DNA from: Hydromicrobium sp964517765
GTDB taxonomy: Bacteria; Actinomycetota; Humimicrobiia; Humimicrobiales; Humimicrobiaceae
Reading direction: 5' to 3'
Assembly: GCA_964517765.1 (NCBI GenBank)
Contig: CAZFEN010000005.1
Coordinates: 9,261-73,260, forward strand
Length of the DNA stretch: 64,000 bases
In this document: piece after piece, positions 43,480 to 53,876 of the stretch
How the letters are laid out: every line of letters begins with the position of its first letter
How positions within the stretch are numbered: the first letter of the stretch is position 1
Notes under the pieces: model-generated
The model's input: the letters and a program-made list of their open reading frames with translations, nothing else
The model's database searches: none
Told to the model about the DNA's origin: nothing
Translations under genes and position numbers: made by a program

Positions 43480-45093
43480 ATGAGAAATAAGAAAGTTCAT
43501 ATAACTATTATTATTATCTTTATAATAATAGTCGGTATAAGTTTTTATTACATATTTACCAATCCCATAAATCTGGGTCTCGACCTGAAAGGCGGAACCC
43601 AGATAATTTTAAAGCCCATAGAAAGAGAAGGGGAAGAGGTAACTCCTGAAAAGCTAAATCGTACTATGGACATTATAAGGGACAGGATAGATATGCTTGG
43701 AGTTTCAGAACCTCTGATTACAAAAGACCTCTCAAATAATATTGTAGTTCAGCTTCCCGGAGTAAAAGACCCTGATACCGCAAAAGAAATAATAGGTAAA
43801 ACTGCACAGCTTGAATTCAGGCTGGTTATTGGAACATTTATTTACAAGAAAGATGATGCCTGGAATATAGTAGGATTGGATTATAAAAAAGGAGAATTAC
43901 TAATTGACCCCAATGCTGAAAAAACAATTTTAATTGACGATATAAATAAATTTTTCCAGAGAGAATCCGTACTAACTGTGGGTAATTTGATAAATGATCC
44001 TGAAACCAATGAAATGGTTCTTGTTGAGCCGCAAAGTCAAGCTGATTCAGAAGAAAATAAGGAAGATGAAAATACTGATTCCACAGAGTTGGATCTTGTC
44101 ACCAAAGAAATTATAGGGGTAGTAAGATATGATCCTGAGACCATGCAAATACTTCTGGAAAAAGATGGAAAAGAAGTAGGAGAAATACTGATTGATGCTA
44201 GGAATGGCGCCGCAACTCTGGTTGGACCTGTACTAATAAAAGGTGATAAGCTTGCAAAGGCTCTTGCAGGTTATGACAATTATGGAGATATAAAAGTTGC
44301 TTTAAGTTTTAAGGATGAAGCGGTTGAAAAATTTAGTGAAATTACAACAGAAAATATTGGAAAAAAACTTGCAATAGTTCTGGATGATAAAATTGAAAAT
44401 GCACCTTATCTAAAAGTTCCCATCACTGATGGATCTGCGGAAATTACCGGTATTGATAGCCTGGAGGAAGCAAAAAATATCGAGCTTGTTCTCCAGACAG
44501 GAGCATTTCCCATAAGTTTACATGAAGAAGAATACAGTACCGTAGGTCCAACTCTTGGGATGGATTCTTTAAACAGGGGCCTGTATGCGGGAATAATTGG
44601 TTTTGTTCTAATTATTATATTTATGTTCTCTTTTTACAGGGGTCTTGGATTATACTCAACTCTGGGTCTTATAATTTATGTTATATTATTCTGGGGTGTA
44701 ATCTCGGCAATAGGTGCTACTCTGACGCTTCCAGGAATAGCGGGACTCATATTGACCATAGGTATGGCAGTGGATGCCAATGTCATAATTTTTGCCAGAA
44801 TAAGAGAAGAAGCGCTTAAAAATAAATCCACAAGAGTTGCAATAGGATATGGTTTTAAAAATGCGCTGAGAACTATTGTCGATTCCAATGTAACCACTTT
44901 AATTACCGCATTAGCCTTATATAGATTTGGTACAGGTCCGATAAGGGGCTTTGCTGTTACATTGAGCCTCGGGGTGGTTATAAGTATGGTAATAAGTCTC
45001 TTGTTCACAAGATCTTTCATGTTTCTTATGTCAGGATTTCCAAGATTCGCGACACCGGGATTTTTAGGAATTAAAAGAGAAAGCAGCGAATAG
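43480..45093 (+). CDS. secD: Protein translocase subunit SecD
   Basis: SecD with SecF uses the proton gradient to help pull exported proteins out of the SecYEG channel. The 537-residue protein has one N-terminal helix, 'INLGLDLKGGTQIIL' (~28-42), a large extracytoplasmic domain, and a C-terminal membrane bundle with 'LTIGMAVDANVIIFARIREE' (the conserved proton-relay Asp region) and 'RTIVDSNVTTLITALALY'. An acidic Glu/Asp/Asn/Ser-rich insert lies around residues 185-205. It is separate from secF; the secF GTG overlaps its stop by one base. Confidence 0.95.
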   Translation: MRNKKVHITIIIIFIIIVGISFYYIFTNPINLGLDLKGGTQIILKPIEREGEEVTPEKLNRTMDIIRDRIDMLGVSEPLITKDLSNNIVVQLPGVKDPDTAKEIIGKTAQLEFRLVIGTFIYKKDDAWNIVGLDYKKGELLIDPNAEKTILIDDINKFFQRESVLTVGNLINDPETNEMVLVEPQSQADSEENKEDENTDSTELDLVTKEIIGVVRYDPETMQILLEKDGKEVGEILIDARNGAATLVGPVLIKGDKLAKALAGYDNYGDIKVALSFKDEAVEKFSEITTENIGKKLAIVLDDKIENAPYLKVPITDGSAEITGIDSLEEAKNIELVLQTGAFPISLHEEEYSTVGPTLGMDSLNRGLYAGIIGFVLIIIFMFSFYRGLGLYSTLGLIIYVILFWGVISAIGATLTLPGIAGLILTIGMAVDANVIIFARIREEALKNKSTRVAIGYGFKNALRTIVDSNVTTLITALALYRFGTGPIRGFAVTLSLGVVISMVISLLFTRSFMFLMSGFPRFATPGFLGIKRESSE

Positions 45094-45998
45094 TGTTTAA
45101 GTTTAGAAATTTTTATTTTGATTTCGTAGGTAAAAGAAAAATATGGTTCATAATTTCCCTTGTTGTAATACTTGCAGGTCTTGCTGGTTTTCTTATCAGA
45201 GGATCAAGTTTAAATCTGGGCATTGATTTTCTCGGCGGATCGCTTATCGATGTTGAATTTTCAAGAGATACAAATACTTCCGAGATCCGAAGTGTGATCA
45301 GCGAAGTCGGACTGGAAAACGCGATAATACAACAAGCTGGATTCCAGCCGGGCGAATCAAACAGATTTATTATTAGGACCACACCCATAGATTCGGAAAC
45401 CAAAGAAGGGATGATTGATTTACTGGATGAAGAAATAGGTCTGGAAGGATCACCACTTCAGGATAGGACGGTGGATGCCGGATTCAGTAAACAGATAACA
45501 AAATATGCCCTGATAGCCATTGGCATAAGCATAATCGGAATCTTGATCTATGTATGGATAAGATTCGAGTTCAGATTAGGAGCTACGGCAATTCTGGCTC
45601 TGATTCACGATGTGCTTGTAACCGTCGGAATATATGCCATTTTAAATCGTGAGATAAATACTTCGACAATAGCTGCCATACTTACCATTATCGGATATTC
45701 AATAAACGATACCATCGTCGTATTCGATAGAATAAGAGAGAATACCCCTCTAAGCAGCAAATTGGGTTACGGTAAAATCGTAAATGATTCCATAAATACT
45801 ACTTTGACCAGATCATTAAATACCGCCCTTACCACATTGATTCCAATTCTTTTACTCCTTATTCTGGGAACCAGTGCATTAAGAGATTTTGCAATGGCAC
45901 TTGCAATAGGAATAATAGCAGGGACATATTCTTCCATATGTATTGCCAGTCCTATTCTTGTAGTATGGAACAATAGGTTTCCAAGATATAAGAAATAA
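45093..45998 (+). CDS. secF: Protein translocase subunit SecF
   Basis: This is the 301-residue partner of SecD. It has an N-terminal helix, 'LNLGIDFLGGSLIDVEF' (~45-61), a small extracytoplasmic domain and five further helices containing 'GYSINDTIVVFDRIRENT' (~206-223) and 'RSLNTALTTLIPILLLLILG'. It starts with GTG at 45093, overlapping the secD stop, so both are co-translated. recJ follows 2 bp later. Length and motifs are typical. Confidence 0.95.
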   Translation: MFKFRNFYFDFVGKRKIWFIISLVVILAGLAGFLIRGSSLNLGIDFLGGSLIDVEFSRDTNTSEIRSVISEVGLENAIIQQAGFQPGESNRFIIRTTPIDSETKEGMIDLLDEEIGLEGSPLQDRTVDAGFSKQITKYALIAIGISIIGILIYVWIRFEFRLGATAILALIHDVLVTVGIYAILNREINTSTIAAILTIIGYSINDTIVVFDRIRENTPLSSKLGYGKIVNDSINTTLTRSLNTALTTLIPILLLLILGTSALRDFAMALAIGIIAGTYSSICIASPILVVWNNRFPRYKK

Positions 45999-46000
45999 CA

Positions 46001-47731
46001 ATGACAAATTTTCCTGCCAGATGGCAGCGCAGAAAGACCGGAAAAGCAAATAAAAAACTATCAAATAAACTTAGCTGCAGCCAGTTCCTCATAGATATTC
46101 TTGCCAGAAGAAATATATTAAACGAATTAGAAATAATGTCTTTCCTGAACCCAACTCTTAAAAGTCTGCATGACTGTATGATGCTTCCGGGAATCGAAAA
46201 GGGCATTAAAAGAATAAAGGAAGCAATCGCAAATAATGAAAATATTTTAATTTTTGGGGATTATGATGCAGACGGGATAATAAGTTCTGTGATCTTATAT
46301 AAATTTTTAAAGGAACTGGGACTGAACACCGAAGTTTATATTCCCGATAGGTTCAATGAAGGCTATGATCTAAATCTTGATTTCTTTAAAAAGATATTTT
46401 CTCAGGGCAAATATAATCTGATGATATGTGTGGATTGCGGTACAAATAGTCTGGAAGTTCAGAAATTCATTCGTGGGAAAAGCGGGTTGGATGTAATAGT
46501 CTGCGATCATCACATTCAGTCCGTTGATTTAGACGTAAGACAGGAAAATTACATTATAATAAATCCCAGAATCAAAGGTTCAAACTATCCTTTTAAACAT
46601 TTAAGCGGTGCAGGTGTTACCTTTAAATTTATTATAGGTATCTTGAGAGAGCTGGAAGACGCCCGCAAGAAAAAATTCAGCAGAGACTATCTGACAACTC
46701 TGCTTGATCTGGTTGCAATATCAACTATTGCTGATCTTATGCCGCTTGTTGATGAAAACAGGATAATGGTCAAGAAAGGATTGGAAGTAATTAAGAAAAC
46801 AATAAATCCGGGACTTAAAAAGATGATCAATGCTGTTGTAAAGGATAAAAAGTGCATAGATGAATATGATATAGGATATATTATAGCTCCGAGACTTAAT
46901 GCAGCCGGCAGGATTAAAAATGCCAGAAGCAGTTTCGATTTATTGACTGCCGAGGGAGAGGTCCTTGATGAATTACTGAATGATTTAAACTCATTTAATG
47001 AAGAAAGGCAGAATATTCAAAAAAATATATTCGACGAAATAATCAAGAGTAATGATTTCGATGAGATCATAAAGGAAAAGAGAATATTTATAGAAAAATC
47101 AAAAGAATGGAACGAAGGGGTGCTCGGAATAGTAGCTTCGGATATCGTAAAAAAATTCAATATTCCTGCCATCCTGTTTAAGGAATCGGAAGGTAAACTC
47201 AAAGGTTCCGGAAGAAGTACGGATAAATTTGATTTATACGGAAACCTGGTTTCCTGCAGCAGTTTATTCGATAATTTCGGGGGTCACAGAACAGCGTGCG
47301 GTATAAGCATGGATATTTTAAGCTTCCAAACCTTTTATAATAATATGGTAGAAATTGCACAAAAAAAAATTGATACCCGCGATATTGAAAAGAAGTTTTT
47401 CTATGACCTTGAACTGGATTTCAAGGATATAAATGACAAATTCTTAAAAGAAATCGATTTACTTAAACCCTATGGAATAAGCAATCCTCAACCTGGTTTC
47501 GTGACCGGAGATTGTGAGATAGTGAGTTTTTACTATTTAACGGAAGAAAAACATGTAAGGTTAAAACTCAAGCATGCCGGAACGATAATAGATGCTATAA
47601 TGTTCAAAATAGACAAAAATATCAAAGAGAAGATAAAAACAGGAAAAAAGATCAATATTTTATATAAAGTAGAAGAGAATATATGGGATTATCGTAAAGC
47701 GATACAGCTGGTTATCCAGGACTTATTTTAG
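46001..47731 (+). CDS. recJ: Single-stranded-DNA exonuclease RecJ
   Basis: RecJ is a 5'-3' exonuclease of recombination and mismatch repair. The 576-residue protein carries the DHH phosphoesterase motifs: I 'GDYDADGIIS' (~86-95), II 'VDCGTNS', III 'VCDHH' (~167-171), IV 'ISTIADLMPLVDENR', plus the DHHA1 domain with 'LNAAGRIKNA' and 'GSGRSTDKFDLYG', 'FGGHRTACG', and a C-terminal OB-like region. It directly follows secF and precedes relA, a placement shared by several Gram-positive-related lineages. Confidence 0.94.
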   Translation: MTNFPARWQRRKTGKANKKLSNKLSCSQFLIDILARRNILNELEIMSFLNPTLKSLHDCMMLPGIEKGIKRIKEAIANNENILIFGDYDADGIISSVILYKFLKELGLNTEVYIPDRFNEGYDLNLDFFKKIFSQGKYNLMICVDCGTNSLEVQKFIRGKSGLDVIVCDHHIQSVDLDVRQENYIIINPRIKGSNYPFKHLSGAGVTFKFIIGILRELEDARKKKFSRDYLTTLLDLVAISTIADLMPLVDENRIMVKKGLEVIKKTINPGLKKMINAVVKDKKCIDEYDIGYIIAPRLNAAGRIKNARSSFDLLTAEGEVLDELLNDLNSFNEERQNIQKNIFDEIIKSNDFDEIIKEKRIFIEKSKEWNEGVLGIVASDIVKKFNIPAILFKESEGKLKGSGRSTDKFDLYGNLVSCSSLFDNFGGHRTACGISMDILSFQTFYNNMVEIAQKKIDTRDIEKKFFYDLELDFKDINDKFLKEIDLLKPYGISNPQPGFVTGDCEIVSFYYLTEEKHVRLKLKHAGTIIDAIMFKIDKNIKEKIKTGKKINILYKVEENIWDYRKAIQLVIQDLF

Positions 47732-47786
47732 AGAAGTTGAAAATGTTCTATAATAATATTGATTTTTTATTAAAGAGTAAAGAAAG

Positions 47787-49997
47787 ATGAACCTGGAACT
47801 GAACAAAAAAACAAAAAAAATAAACACGGATCTTATATACAATAAGCTAATAAAAAAAATAAAATCATATAATCCGGGTGTAGATGAGCAGCTGGTCCAA
47901 AAAGCTTACCAGACTTCGAAAAAATACCATCAAAATCAATACAGAAAATCAGGGGGACCATTTATTGTCCACCCTCTGGAGGTGGCAGGAATTCTGGCAG
48001 GCCTTGAACTGGATCAGGTATCTATAATATCGGCTATTTTGCATGATGTAATAGAGGATACGGACTATAGCCTGGAAGCAGCTAAAAAAGATTTCGGACC
48101 AAAAATTGCCAATATTATAGACGGCGTCACGAAATTGGATAAAATAGTTTTTACCAGTAAAGAGCAGCAGCAGGTAAACAATATAAGAAAAATGATAATC
48201 GCAATGTCGGAAGATGTGAGAATAATACTGGTAAAACTTGGTGACAGGCTTCATAATATGCGGACCTTATTTCCGCTGGATGAAGAAAAAAGACGTATTA
48301 TTTCTACTGAAACTCTCGAGGTTTATGCACCTATTGCACACAGACTGGGGATTTATCAGATAAAATCGGAATTGGAAGATTTAAGTTTCAAATACCTTTA
48401 TCCCAAAGAGTACGAGAAAATAAAAAATATGATTGACGAGAAACTTGAAGAAAGGAAATCGTTAATTGATGAAGCAGTAAAAATAATAAGCAAGAAATTA
48501 AAAGAAGTAAAAATTTCCGCTGATATTAGCGGCAGGATTAAAACTTATTACAGTGTTTATAATAAAATCATCAAACAAAACAGAAAATTTGAAGATATTT
48601 ATGACATAATTGCAATAAGGATAATAGTAAATGATATAAAAAGCTGTTATGCAGTCCTTGGAATAATACATTCTTTATGGAAGCCCGTACCGGGAAGGTT
48701 CAGGGATTTCATAGCCAATCCCAAATTCAATATGTATCAATCTCTCCATACAACGGTTATCGGGGTAAAAGGCAAACCTGTTGAAATACAGATAAGAACA
48801 TATGAAATGCATAAATTTGCAGAGTATGGTATTGCGGCACATTATAAATATAAAGAAGGCGGTTTTAAAAAACTCAGCGAATTCGATAAAAGAGTGGCAT
48901 GGATAAGGCAGATACTCGACTGGCAGAAAGAGCTAAAGGATCCGCAGGAATATATGGAATCATTGAAGCTGGACCTGTTCGAGGAAGAAGTATTTGTATT
49001 TACTCCAAAAGGAAAAGTTTTAAATCTGCCCAGAGGAGCCACTACTATTGATTTTGCCTATCAAATACATACCGATGTGGGGCATAACATAATAGGTTCA
49101 AAAATAAACGGAATCATGGCTCCTATAGAGACCGTTCTGGAAAATGGCGATATTGTTGAAATAATAGTATCCAAAACCCATAAAGGTCCAAGCAGAGATT
49201 GGCTTAATGTAGTTAAAACATCAAGTGCGCGCAACAAGATAAAGCAATGGTTCAGTAAAGAGCAGAGACAGGAAACATATAACATCGGCAGGGACATAAT
49301 GTTAAAAGTCTTGAGGAAAAACGGCCTTTCTTTTAAAAGTGTACCCGCAGAAGTATTTGATGAAGTGACAAAGGATATGAATTTAGGAAAAACAGAAGCT
49401 CTTTTCAGGAATATCGGATCCCACAAAATATCCGCCCACCAGGTCTTTACAAAAATAATAAAGAAATTAAGCCAGCAAGAACCTGAAAAAGAGTTGACCA
49501 TTGAAGATATACACAGAAAAGAAGTCGAAAAGAAAGAAAGCAGTGGTATTAAGGTAAAAGGCATGGATGATGTACTGGTGACTATTGCAAGGTGCTGCAA
49601 TCCGGTTCCGGGAGATAGTATAGTGGGTTATATCACAAGAGGTAAAGGAATATCCGTTCACAGGATCGATTGCACCAACGTAAATGCTTCGATGAGTTCC
49701 GAAAAACAAAGATTTATAGATGTTTACTGGGACAAAAAAGCTCCCTATAAATTTAATACTGAAATACAGATAGATGCTCTTGACAGGACAAAACTGCTAA
49801 GGGATATTACAAATATAATAAGCGAATATGATCTGAATATAGTATGGGCAAATTCTTTGAGAACGGATAAAAGCGGTCATATTAAATTCAGGTTTTTGAT
49901 AGAGATTAGCAATAAATATATTCTAAAAGATGTCATTAACAATATAAAACAAATAGACTCGGTTTATGATGCTTACAGAATATTACCCAGAAAGTAG
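47787..49997 (+). CDS. relA: Bifunctional (p)ppGpp synthetase/hydrolase (Rel/SpoT family)
   Basis: This 736-residue stringent-response enzyme has all domains: an HD hydrolase with 'VHPLEVAGIL' and 'ILHDVIEDTDY' (~61-94), a synthetase with 'RIKTYYSVYNK' and 'YDIIAIRIIV' (~250-285), 'NMYQSLHTTVIG', a TGS domain ('VFTPKGKVLNLPRGATTIDFA' region, ~402-422), a helical/zinc-finger region ('ARCCNPVPGDSIVGYITRGKG'), and an ACT domain at the C-terminus. The intact HD motif indicates that it can degrade as well as make (p)ppGpp. It is 55 bp after recJ and 6 bp before the hydrolase gene. Confidence 0.96.
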   Translation: MNLELNKKTKKINTDLIYNKLIKKIKSYNPGVDEQLVQKAYQTSKKYHQNQYRKSGGPFIVHPLEVAGILAGLELDQVSIISAILHDVIEDTDYSLEAAKKDFGPKIANIIDGVTKLDKIVFTSKEQQQVNNIRKMIIAMSEDVRIILVKLGDRLHNMRTLFPLDEEKRRIISTETLEVYAPIAHRLGIYQIKSELEDLSFKYLYPKEYEKIKNMIDEKLEERKSLIDEAVKIISKKLKEVKISADISGRIKTYYSVYNKIIKQNRKFEDIYDIIAIRIIVNDIKSCYAVLGIIHSLWKPVPGRFRDFIANPKFNMYQSLHTTVIGVKGKPVEIQIRTYEMHKFAEYGIAAHYKYKEGGFKKLSEFDKRVAWIRQILDWQKELKDPQEYMESLKLDLFEEEVFVFTPKGKVLNLPRGATTIDFAYQIHTDVGHNIIGSKINGIMAPIETVLENGDIVEIIVSKTHKGPSRDWLNVVKTSSARNKIKQWFSKEQRQETYNIGRDIMLKVLRKNGLSFKSVPAEVFDEVTKDMNLGKTEALFRNIGSHKISAHQVFTKIIKKLSQQEPEKELTIEDIHRKEVEKKESSGIKVKGMDDVLVTIARCCNPVPGDSIVGYITRGKGISVHRIDCTNVNASMSSEKQRFIDVYWDKKAPYKFNTEIQIDALDRTKLLRDITNIISEYDLNIVWANSLRTDKSGHIKFRFLIEISNKYILKDVINNIKQIDSVYDAYRILPRK

Positions 49998-50003
49998 ACC
50001 GTA

Positions 50004-50669
50004 TTGAATATAAAAAGATTAGAATTAGGATTCTTTAAAGTCAATTGTTATATATTGTCTATGGAAAATGTGAATATAATAATAGACCCGGGTGCCGATT
50101 TTAATATCATTAAAAGAAGTATTGAAGAGAACTGTATAAAACCAGACTTCATATTAAATACACACGGGCACTATGATCATATAGGTGCTGTTGAAGATAT
50201 AACCTCAAATTATAAAATTCCGTTTTATATTCATGAATTTGAGGAACCGATCATCACTGATCCGGATAAGAATATTTCTTCATTTTTCGGAAAAAATGAA
50301 TTATCATTAAAAACTTATGATTTAATAAAAAATACTGATTATAATTTTTTTACCGATCTCGGTATTGATATCATAAATGTTCCGGGCCATACTCCCGGTA
50401 GTATAATAATTAAAACAGGTAATTTTCTTTTTACCGGTGATTTGCTTTTTAAAGGCACTATCGGACGTACCGATTTGCCGGGAGGAAATTTGAAGGAAAT
50501 AAAAAGATCACTGGTAAGAATAAAGAAGATGGATGAGAAATCAATTATATATCCGGGTCATGGTGAGGTCACCAGTCTCGAATATGAGTTGAAATCAAAT
50601 TATTATTTAGGGGATCATTTTTTAACAGAAGACAGTCAGAAAGAAACAGGTGATTTATTTTGGATATAA
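50004..50669 (+). CDS. MBL-fold metallo-hydrolase (glyoxalase II-like)
   Basis: This 221-residue metallo-beta-lactamase-fold hydrolase has 'THGHYDHIG' (HxHxDH, ~53-61), 'VPGHTPGSI' (His ~129), 'FTGDLLFKGTIGR' (Asp ~146) and 'YPGHGEVTSLEYE' (His ~189), the full set of two-metal ligands. Members between relA and hisS are common in Gram-positive lineages and are annotated as YqgX/GloB-like thioester hydrolases. The substrate cannot be assigned. It starts with TTG 50004 and overlaps the hisS start by 10 bases. Confidence 0.9.
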   Translation: MNIKRLELGFFKVNCYILSMENVNIIIDPGADFNIIKRSIEENCIKPDFILNTHGHYDHIGAVEDITSNYKIPFYIHEFEEPIITDPDKNISSFFGKNELSLKTYDLIKNTDYNFFTDLGIDIINVPGHTPGSIIIKTGNFLFTGDLLFKGTIGRTDLPGGNLKEIKRSLVRIKKMDEKSIIYPGHGEVTSLEYELKSNYYLGDHFLTEDSQKETGDLFWI

Positions 50670-51931
50670 GTTCTCCGAGGGGTACGATAGATATTTATGG
50701 TGAAGATATAGATTATAGAAATTATATTATAAATACCGCACGAGAAATTTTCAAAATATTCAGTTTTGCGGAGATAATAACTCCTGCATTTGAATATACT
50801 CAGGTTTTCAGCAGAAGTATAGGTGAAAACACCGATATAGTGCAAAAGCAAATGTATACCTTTACTGACAAGAAAGGAAGGTCGTTGACTCTTCGGCCGG
50901 AAGGCACAGCTTCAATCGTAAGGGCTATTTTAGAAAATAAAATGTACTCCGAAAAACTGCCGCTCAAGCTTTTCTATATCGGTAATATGTTCAGATATGA
51001 AAAGCCCCAAAAAGGAAGGATGAGGGAGTTCTGGCAACTTGGAATAGAATCAATAGGCTCTGATAATCCGATTATAGATGCCGAAACTATCTGGATCCTG
51101 AATTTATTTTTTGAAAAACTTGGATTCAAAAAGTTGATACTCAAAATAAATAACATCGGTTGCGGTGAGTGCCGTAAGAAATTTCTGGAAGAATTTAAAA
51201 AATATTTGAAACCTGAAATCGAAAAGCTATGTAGTGATTGCCGCAAAAGATTTAAAGAGAATCCTTTAAGGATTTTTGATTGCAAAAAAACAAACTGCAG
51301 AGAAGTATTGACAGGATCACCGAATATATACAATTACTTATGTTCCGAATGTAAGAAAAAATTCGAAGAAATTTTAATATGTTTAAAAAGCCTTGATATA
51401 AAGTATAAGATCGATAAAAGCCTGGTAAGGGGTTTCGATTATTACACAGGGACAATATTTGAGATAATATCGGAAAATCTGGAGAGTGCGCAGAATGCTC
51501 TGGGAGGCGGAGGAAGATATGATAACCTTATAAGTGAACTGGGTGGTCCGGATATTCCGGCTACAGGATTTGCTGTCGGAATTGACAGGACGATCATACT
51601 CATGAAGCAGTTAAATATCGACCTTAAGAAATCCGATAGAAAATCCAGAGTCTATATTATTGCAATGGACAGAAATTCTCAGATTTATTCTACTCGTATC
51701 CTGAAATATCTCAGGGAAAAAGAAGTAGTCTGTGATATAAACTTTAATATCAGGAATTTGAAAAAAGAGATAAAGTGGGCAAGAGATAATAATTATAATT
51801 TCATTATTATAGTTGGCGAAGATGAAATCAAAACCGGAAATCTTACAATTAAAGATATTAATAAATTCAAACAATATAAAGTTGACTGGAAAAACAAAAA
51901 AGAAAAAATCATAGAAATCATAGGAGCGTAA
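50660..51931 (+). CDS. hisS: Histidyl-tRNA synthetase
   Basis: This class II synthetase charges tRNA-His. The 423-residue protein starts 'MDISSPRGTIDIYG' from TTG 50660, close to the usual 'xxxPRGTxDI'. Motif 2 is in 'MFRYEKPQKGRMREFWQLG' (~109-127); the His-specific 'GLVRGFDYYTG' type is seen as 'LVRGFDYYTGTIFEI' (~255); motif 3 is 'ATGFAVGIDR' (~299-308). A C-terminal anticodon-binding domain follows. A Cys-rich segment ('CGECRKKF', 'CSDCRKRF', 'CSECKKKF') sits in the insertion region and may bind zinc. aspS follows after 4 bp. Confidence 0.95.
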   Translation: MDISSPRGTIDIYGEDIDYRNYIINTAREIFKIFSFAEIITPAFEYTQVFSRSIGENTDIVQKQMYTFTDKKGRSLTLRPEGTASIVRAILENKMYSEKLPLKLFYIGNMFRYEKPQKGRMREFWQLGIESIGSDNPIIDAETIWILNLFFEKLGFKKLILKINNIGCGECRKKFLEEFKKYLKPEIEKLCSDCRKRFKENPLRIFDCKKTNCREVLTGSPNIYNYLCSECKKKFEEILICLKSLDIKYKIDKSLVRGFDYYTGTIFEIISENLESAQNALGGGGRYDNLISELGGPDIPATGFAVGIDRTIILMKQLNIDLKKSDRKSRVYIIAMDRNSQIYSTRILKYLREKEVVCDINFNIRNLKKEIKWARDNNYNFIIIVGEDEIKTGNLTIKDINKFKQYKVDWKNKKEKIIEIIGA

Positions 51932-51935
51932 AGTC

Positions 51936-53732
51936 ATGGCTGATTCTGTTTTTAAGACCGCGATGAGGACTAATTTATGCGGAGAGATAAATAAAAATTT
52001 TAAAGACAAAGAAGTCACCCTGGCGGGCTGGGCCAATAAAAGGAGAGATCATGGTAAGTTGATTTTTTTGGATCTAAGAGATTTCTCCGGTATCGTCCAG
52101 CTGATTTTTAGTCCTGATGAATACAAGAATTCTTATGATATAGCCAGAGATATACGTAGTGAATATGTTATCAGGGTAAGCGGAAAGGTCAGGATGAGGT
52201 CGAAAGAAACTATTAACCCTTCCATTCCAACAGGTGAAATAGAAATTGTGGTAAAAAACATTAAAATACTGAGCATTTCAAAAACACCTCCTTTTATGCT
52301 TGAAGATAGAAATAAAGTCGATGAGAACACAAGACTGAAATACAGATATATCGATTTAAGAACTCCGGAAATGCAAAGAAATATAAGGTTAAGGCATGCC
52401 CTAACCGTAGCAGCAAGGAAATATTTTAATTCCAAAGGTTTTATCGAAATAGAGACACCCATAATGGCAAAGAGCACTCCGGAGGGCGCCAGGGATTTTC
52501 TTGTACCTTCGAGAATGAATCCGGGTAAATTTTATGCTCTTCCGCAATCGCCGCAGCTTTTTAAACAGATTTTAATGTTCTCGGGATTCGACAGATGTTA
52601 TCAGATTGCAAGATGTTTCAGGGACGAAGACCTTAGAGCGGACAGACAGCCGGAATTTACGCAAATAGATCTCGAAATGACTTTTGTGGAAATGGAAGAC
52701 GTAATGAATATAATAGAAAATTTGTTTTCTAACATTTTTAAAGAAGTACTGGGTAAGAAAATTGAGTTGCCATTAAAAAGAATCAAATGGAAAGATAGTA
52801 TGGAAAGTTATGGTACCGATAAACCTGATTTAAGATTCGGTCTCATTATAAAAGATATATCGGATTTATTTAGAAAAAGTGAAATCAGGATTTTCAAGGA
52901 TACTTTAAAAAACAAAGGATGTGTAAAATGTATTGTTGTTGGCAATTCGTCTTTTTTTACCAGAAAAGAACTGGATGACCTTGTAGATATGGCAAAGAAA
53001 TGCGGTGCAGGTGGACTTGTATGGATAAAAATCGATGAAAAAATGAATTTTCAATCTCCGATCTCTAAACTTTTGTCAGATGCAGAAAAAGAAGCTTTGA
53101 TTAAAACCCTGAGTCTTAAAGAAAATAACCTGCTGCTTATAGTTGCAGATGAATTTTTGACTGTATGCCAGACTCTTGGAACTATTAGAAAGATTCTTGC
53201 AGCCAGGCTGGAATTGATAGATGAAAATGAGTTCAATTTTGTATGGGTGTATGATTTTCCTTTATTTGAATGGGATAAAAACGAAAAAAAGATATCACCA
53301 ATGCACCATCCTTTTACAAAACCTGATGAAAACACTATAAATTTACTGGACAGTGAACCTCTTAAGGTTAAATCCAAAGCTTACGATATAATATTGAACG
53401 GAATAGAGTTAGGAGGCGGTTCGATAAGGATAAACGATGTCAATTTACAAAAAAAGATATTTAAAATACTGAGTATAGATGAAAAAAGAATCAGAGAAAA
53501 TTTCGGATTTCTTACCAGAGCAATGGAGTACGGTACCCCTCCGCACGGCGGTATAGCACTGGGAATGGATCGATTAATAATGCTGATTGGGAAACTGGAC
53601 AGCATAAGAGATGTGATAGCTTTTCCAAAAACACAATCCGCAGTATGTATGCTTACCGGTTCGCCTTCAAATGTAACGGAAGAACAATTAAAAGAAGTCT
53701 CAATTAAAATAATTGAAGAGGAAAGTAAATAA
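51936..53732 (+). CDS. aspS: Aspartyl-tRNA synthetase (bacterial type)
   Basis: This 598-residue class II enzyme has an N-terminal OB fold ('LAGWANKRRDHGKLIFLDLRD' region, ~30-50) that binds the anticodon. The catalytic core has motif 1 'GFIEIETPIMAKSTPEGARDF' region, motif 2 'CYQIARCFRDEDLRADRQPEF' region and motif 3 'GIALGMDRL'. The large bacterial GAD insert is present (about 290-415). Ribosome site TAGGAG precedes ATG 51936. Whether it is discriminating or not cannot be told here; no gatCAB genes are in the window. Confidence 0.96.
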   Translation: MADSVFKTAMRTNLCGEINKNFKDKEVTLAGWANKRRDHGKLIFLDLRDFSGIVQLIFSPDEYKNSYDIARDIRSEYVIRVSGKVRMRSKETINPSIPTGEIEIVVKNIKILSISKTPPFMLEDRNKVDENTRLKYRYIDLRTPEMQRNIRLRHALTVAARKYFNSKGFIEIETPIMAKSTPEGARDFLVPSRMNPGKFYALPQSPQLFKQILMFSGFDRCYQIARCFRDEDLRADRQPEFTQIDLEMTFVEMEDVMNIIENLFSNIFKEVLGKKIELPLKRIKWKDSMESYGTDKPDLRFGLIIKDISDLFRKSEIRIFKDTLKNKGCVKCIVVGNSSFFTRKELDDLVDMAKKCGAGGLVWIKIDEKMNFQSPISKLLSDAEKEALIKTLSLKENNLLLIVADEFLTVCQTLGTIRKILAARLELIDENEFNFVWVYDFPLFEWDKNEKKISPMHHPFTKPDENTINLLDSEPLKVKSKAYDIILNGIELGGGSIRINDVNLQKKIFKILSIDEKRIRENFGFLTRAMEYGTPPHGGIALGMDRLIMLIGKLDSIRDVIAFPKTQSAVCMLTGSPSNVTEEQLKEVSIKIIEEESK

Positions 53733-53739
53733 TCATTTT

Positions 53740-53785
53740 AAGCAGTCTATTATTAAATGTTTTATTAACAGGAAAACCTGCTTTT
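53740..53785 (+). terminator. Possible weak terminator after aspS
   Basis: AAGCAG (53740-53745) can pair with CTGCTT (53778-53783), with an inner CAGG/CCTG hairpin, ending in TTTTAATTTTT. The two hairpins compete, so it is weak. Confidence 0.35.
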
Positions 53786-53844
53786 AATTTTTACCGGTAG
53801 TGAATTCGCTGGCTGCTGGCTGAAATTTGGTAAAATCCGGCTTT

Positions 53845-53863
53845 ATTGAATAAACTATTCAAT
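53845..53863. repeat. Short inverted repeat upstream of the structured RNA
   Basis: ATTGAATA (53845-53852) and TATTCAAT (53856-53863) form a perfect 8-bp palindrome with a 3-nt centre. It directly precedes a TATGAT -10-like box (53864-53869) and lies where an operator or -35 region would be. Confidence 0.4.
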
Positions 53864-53876
53864 TATGATAACATCA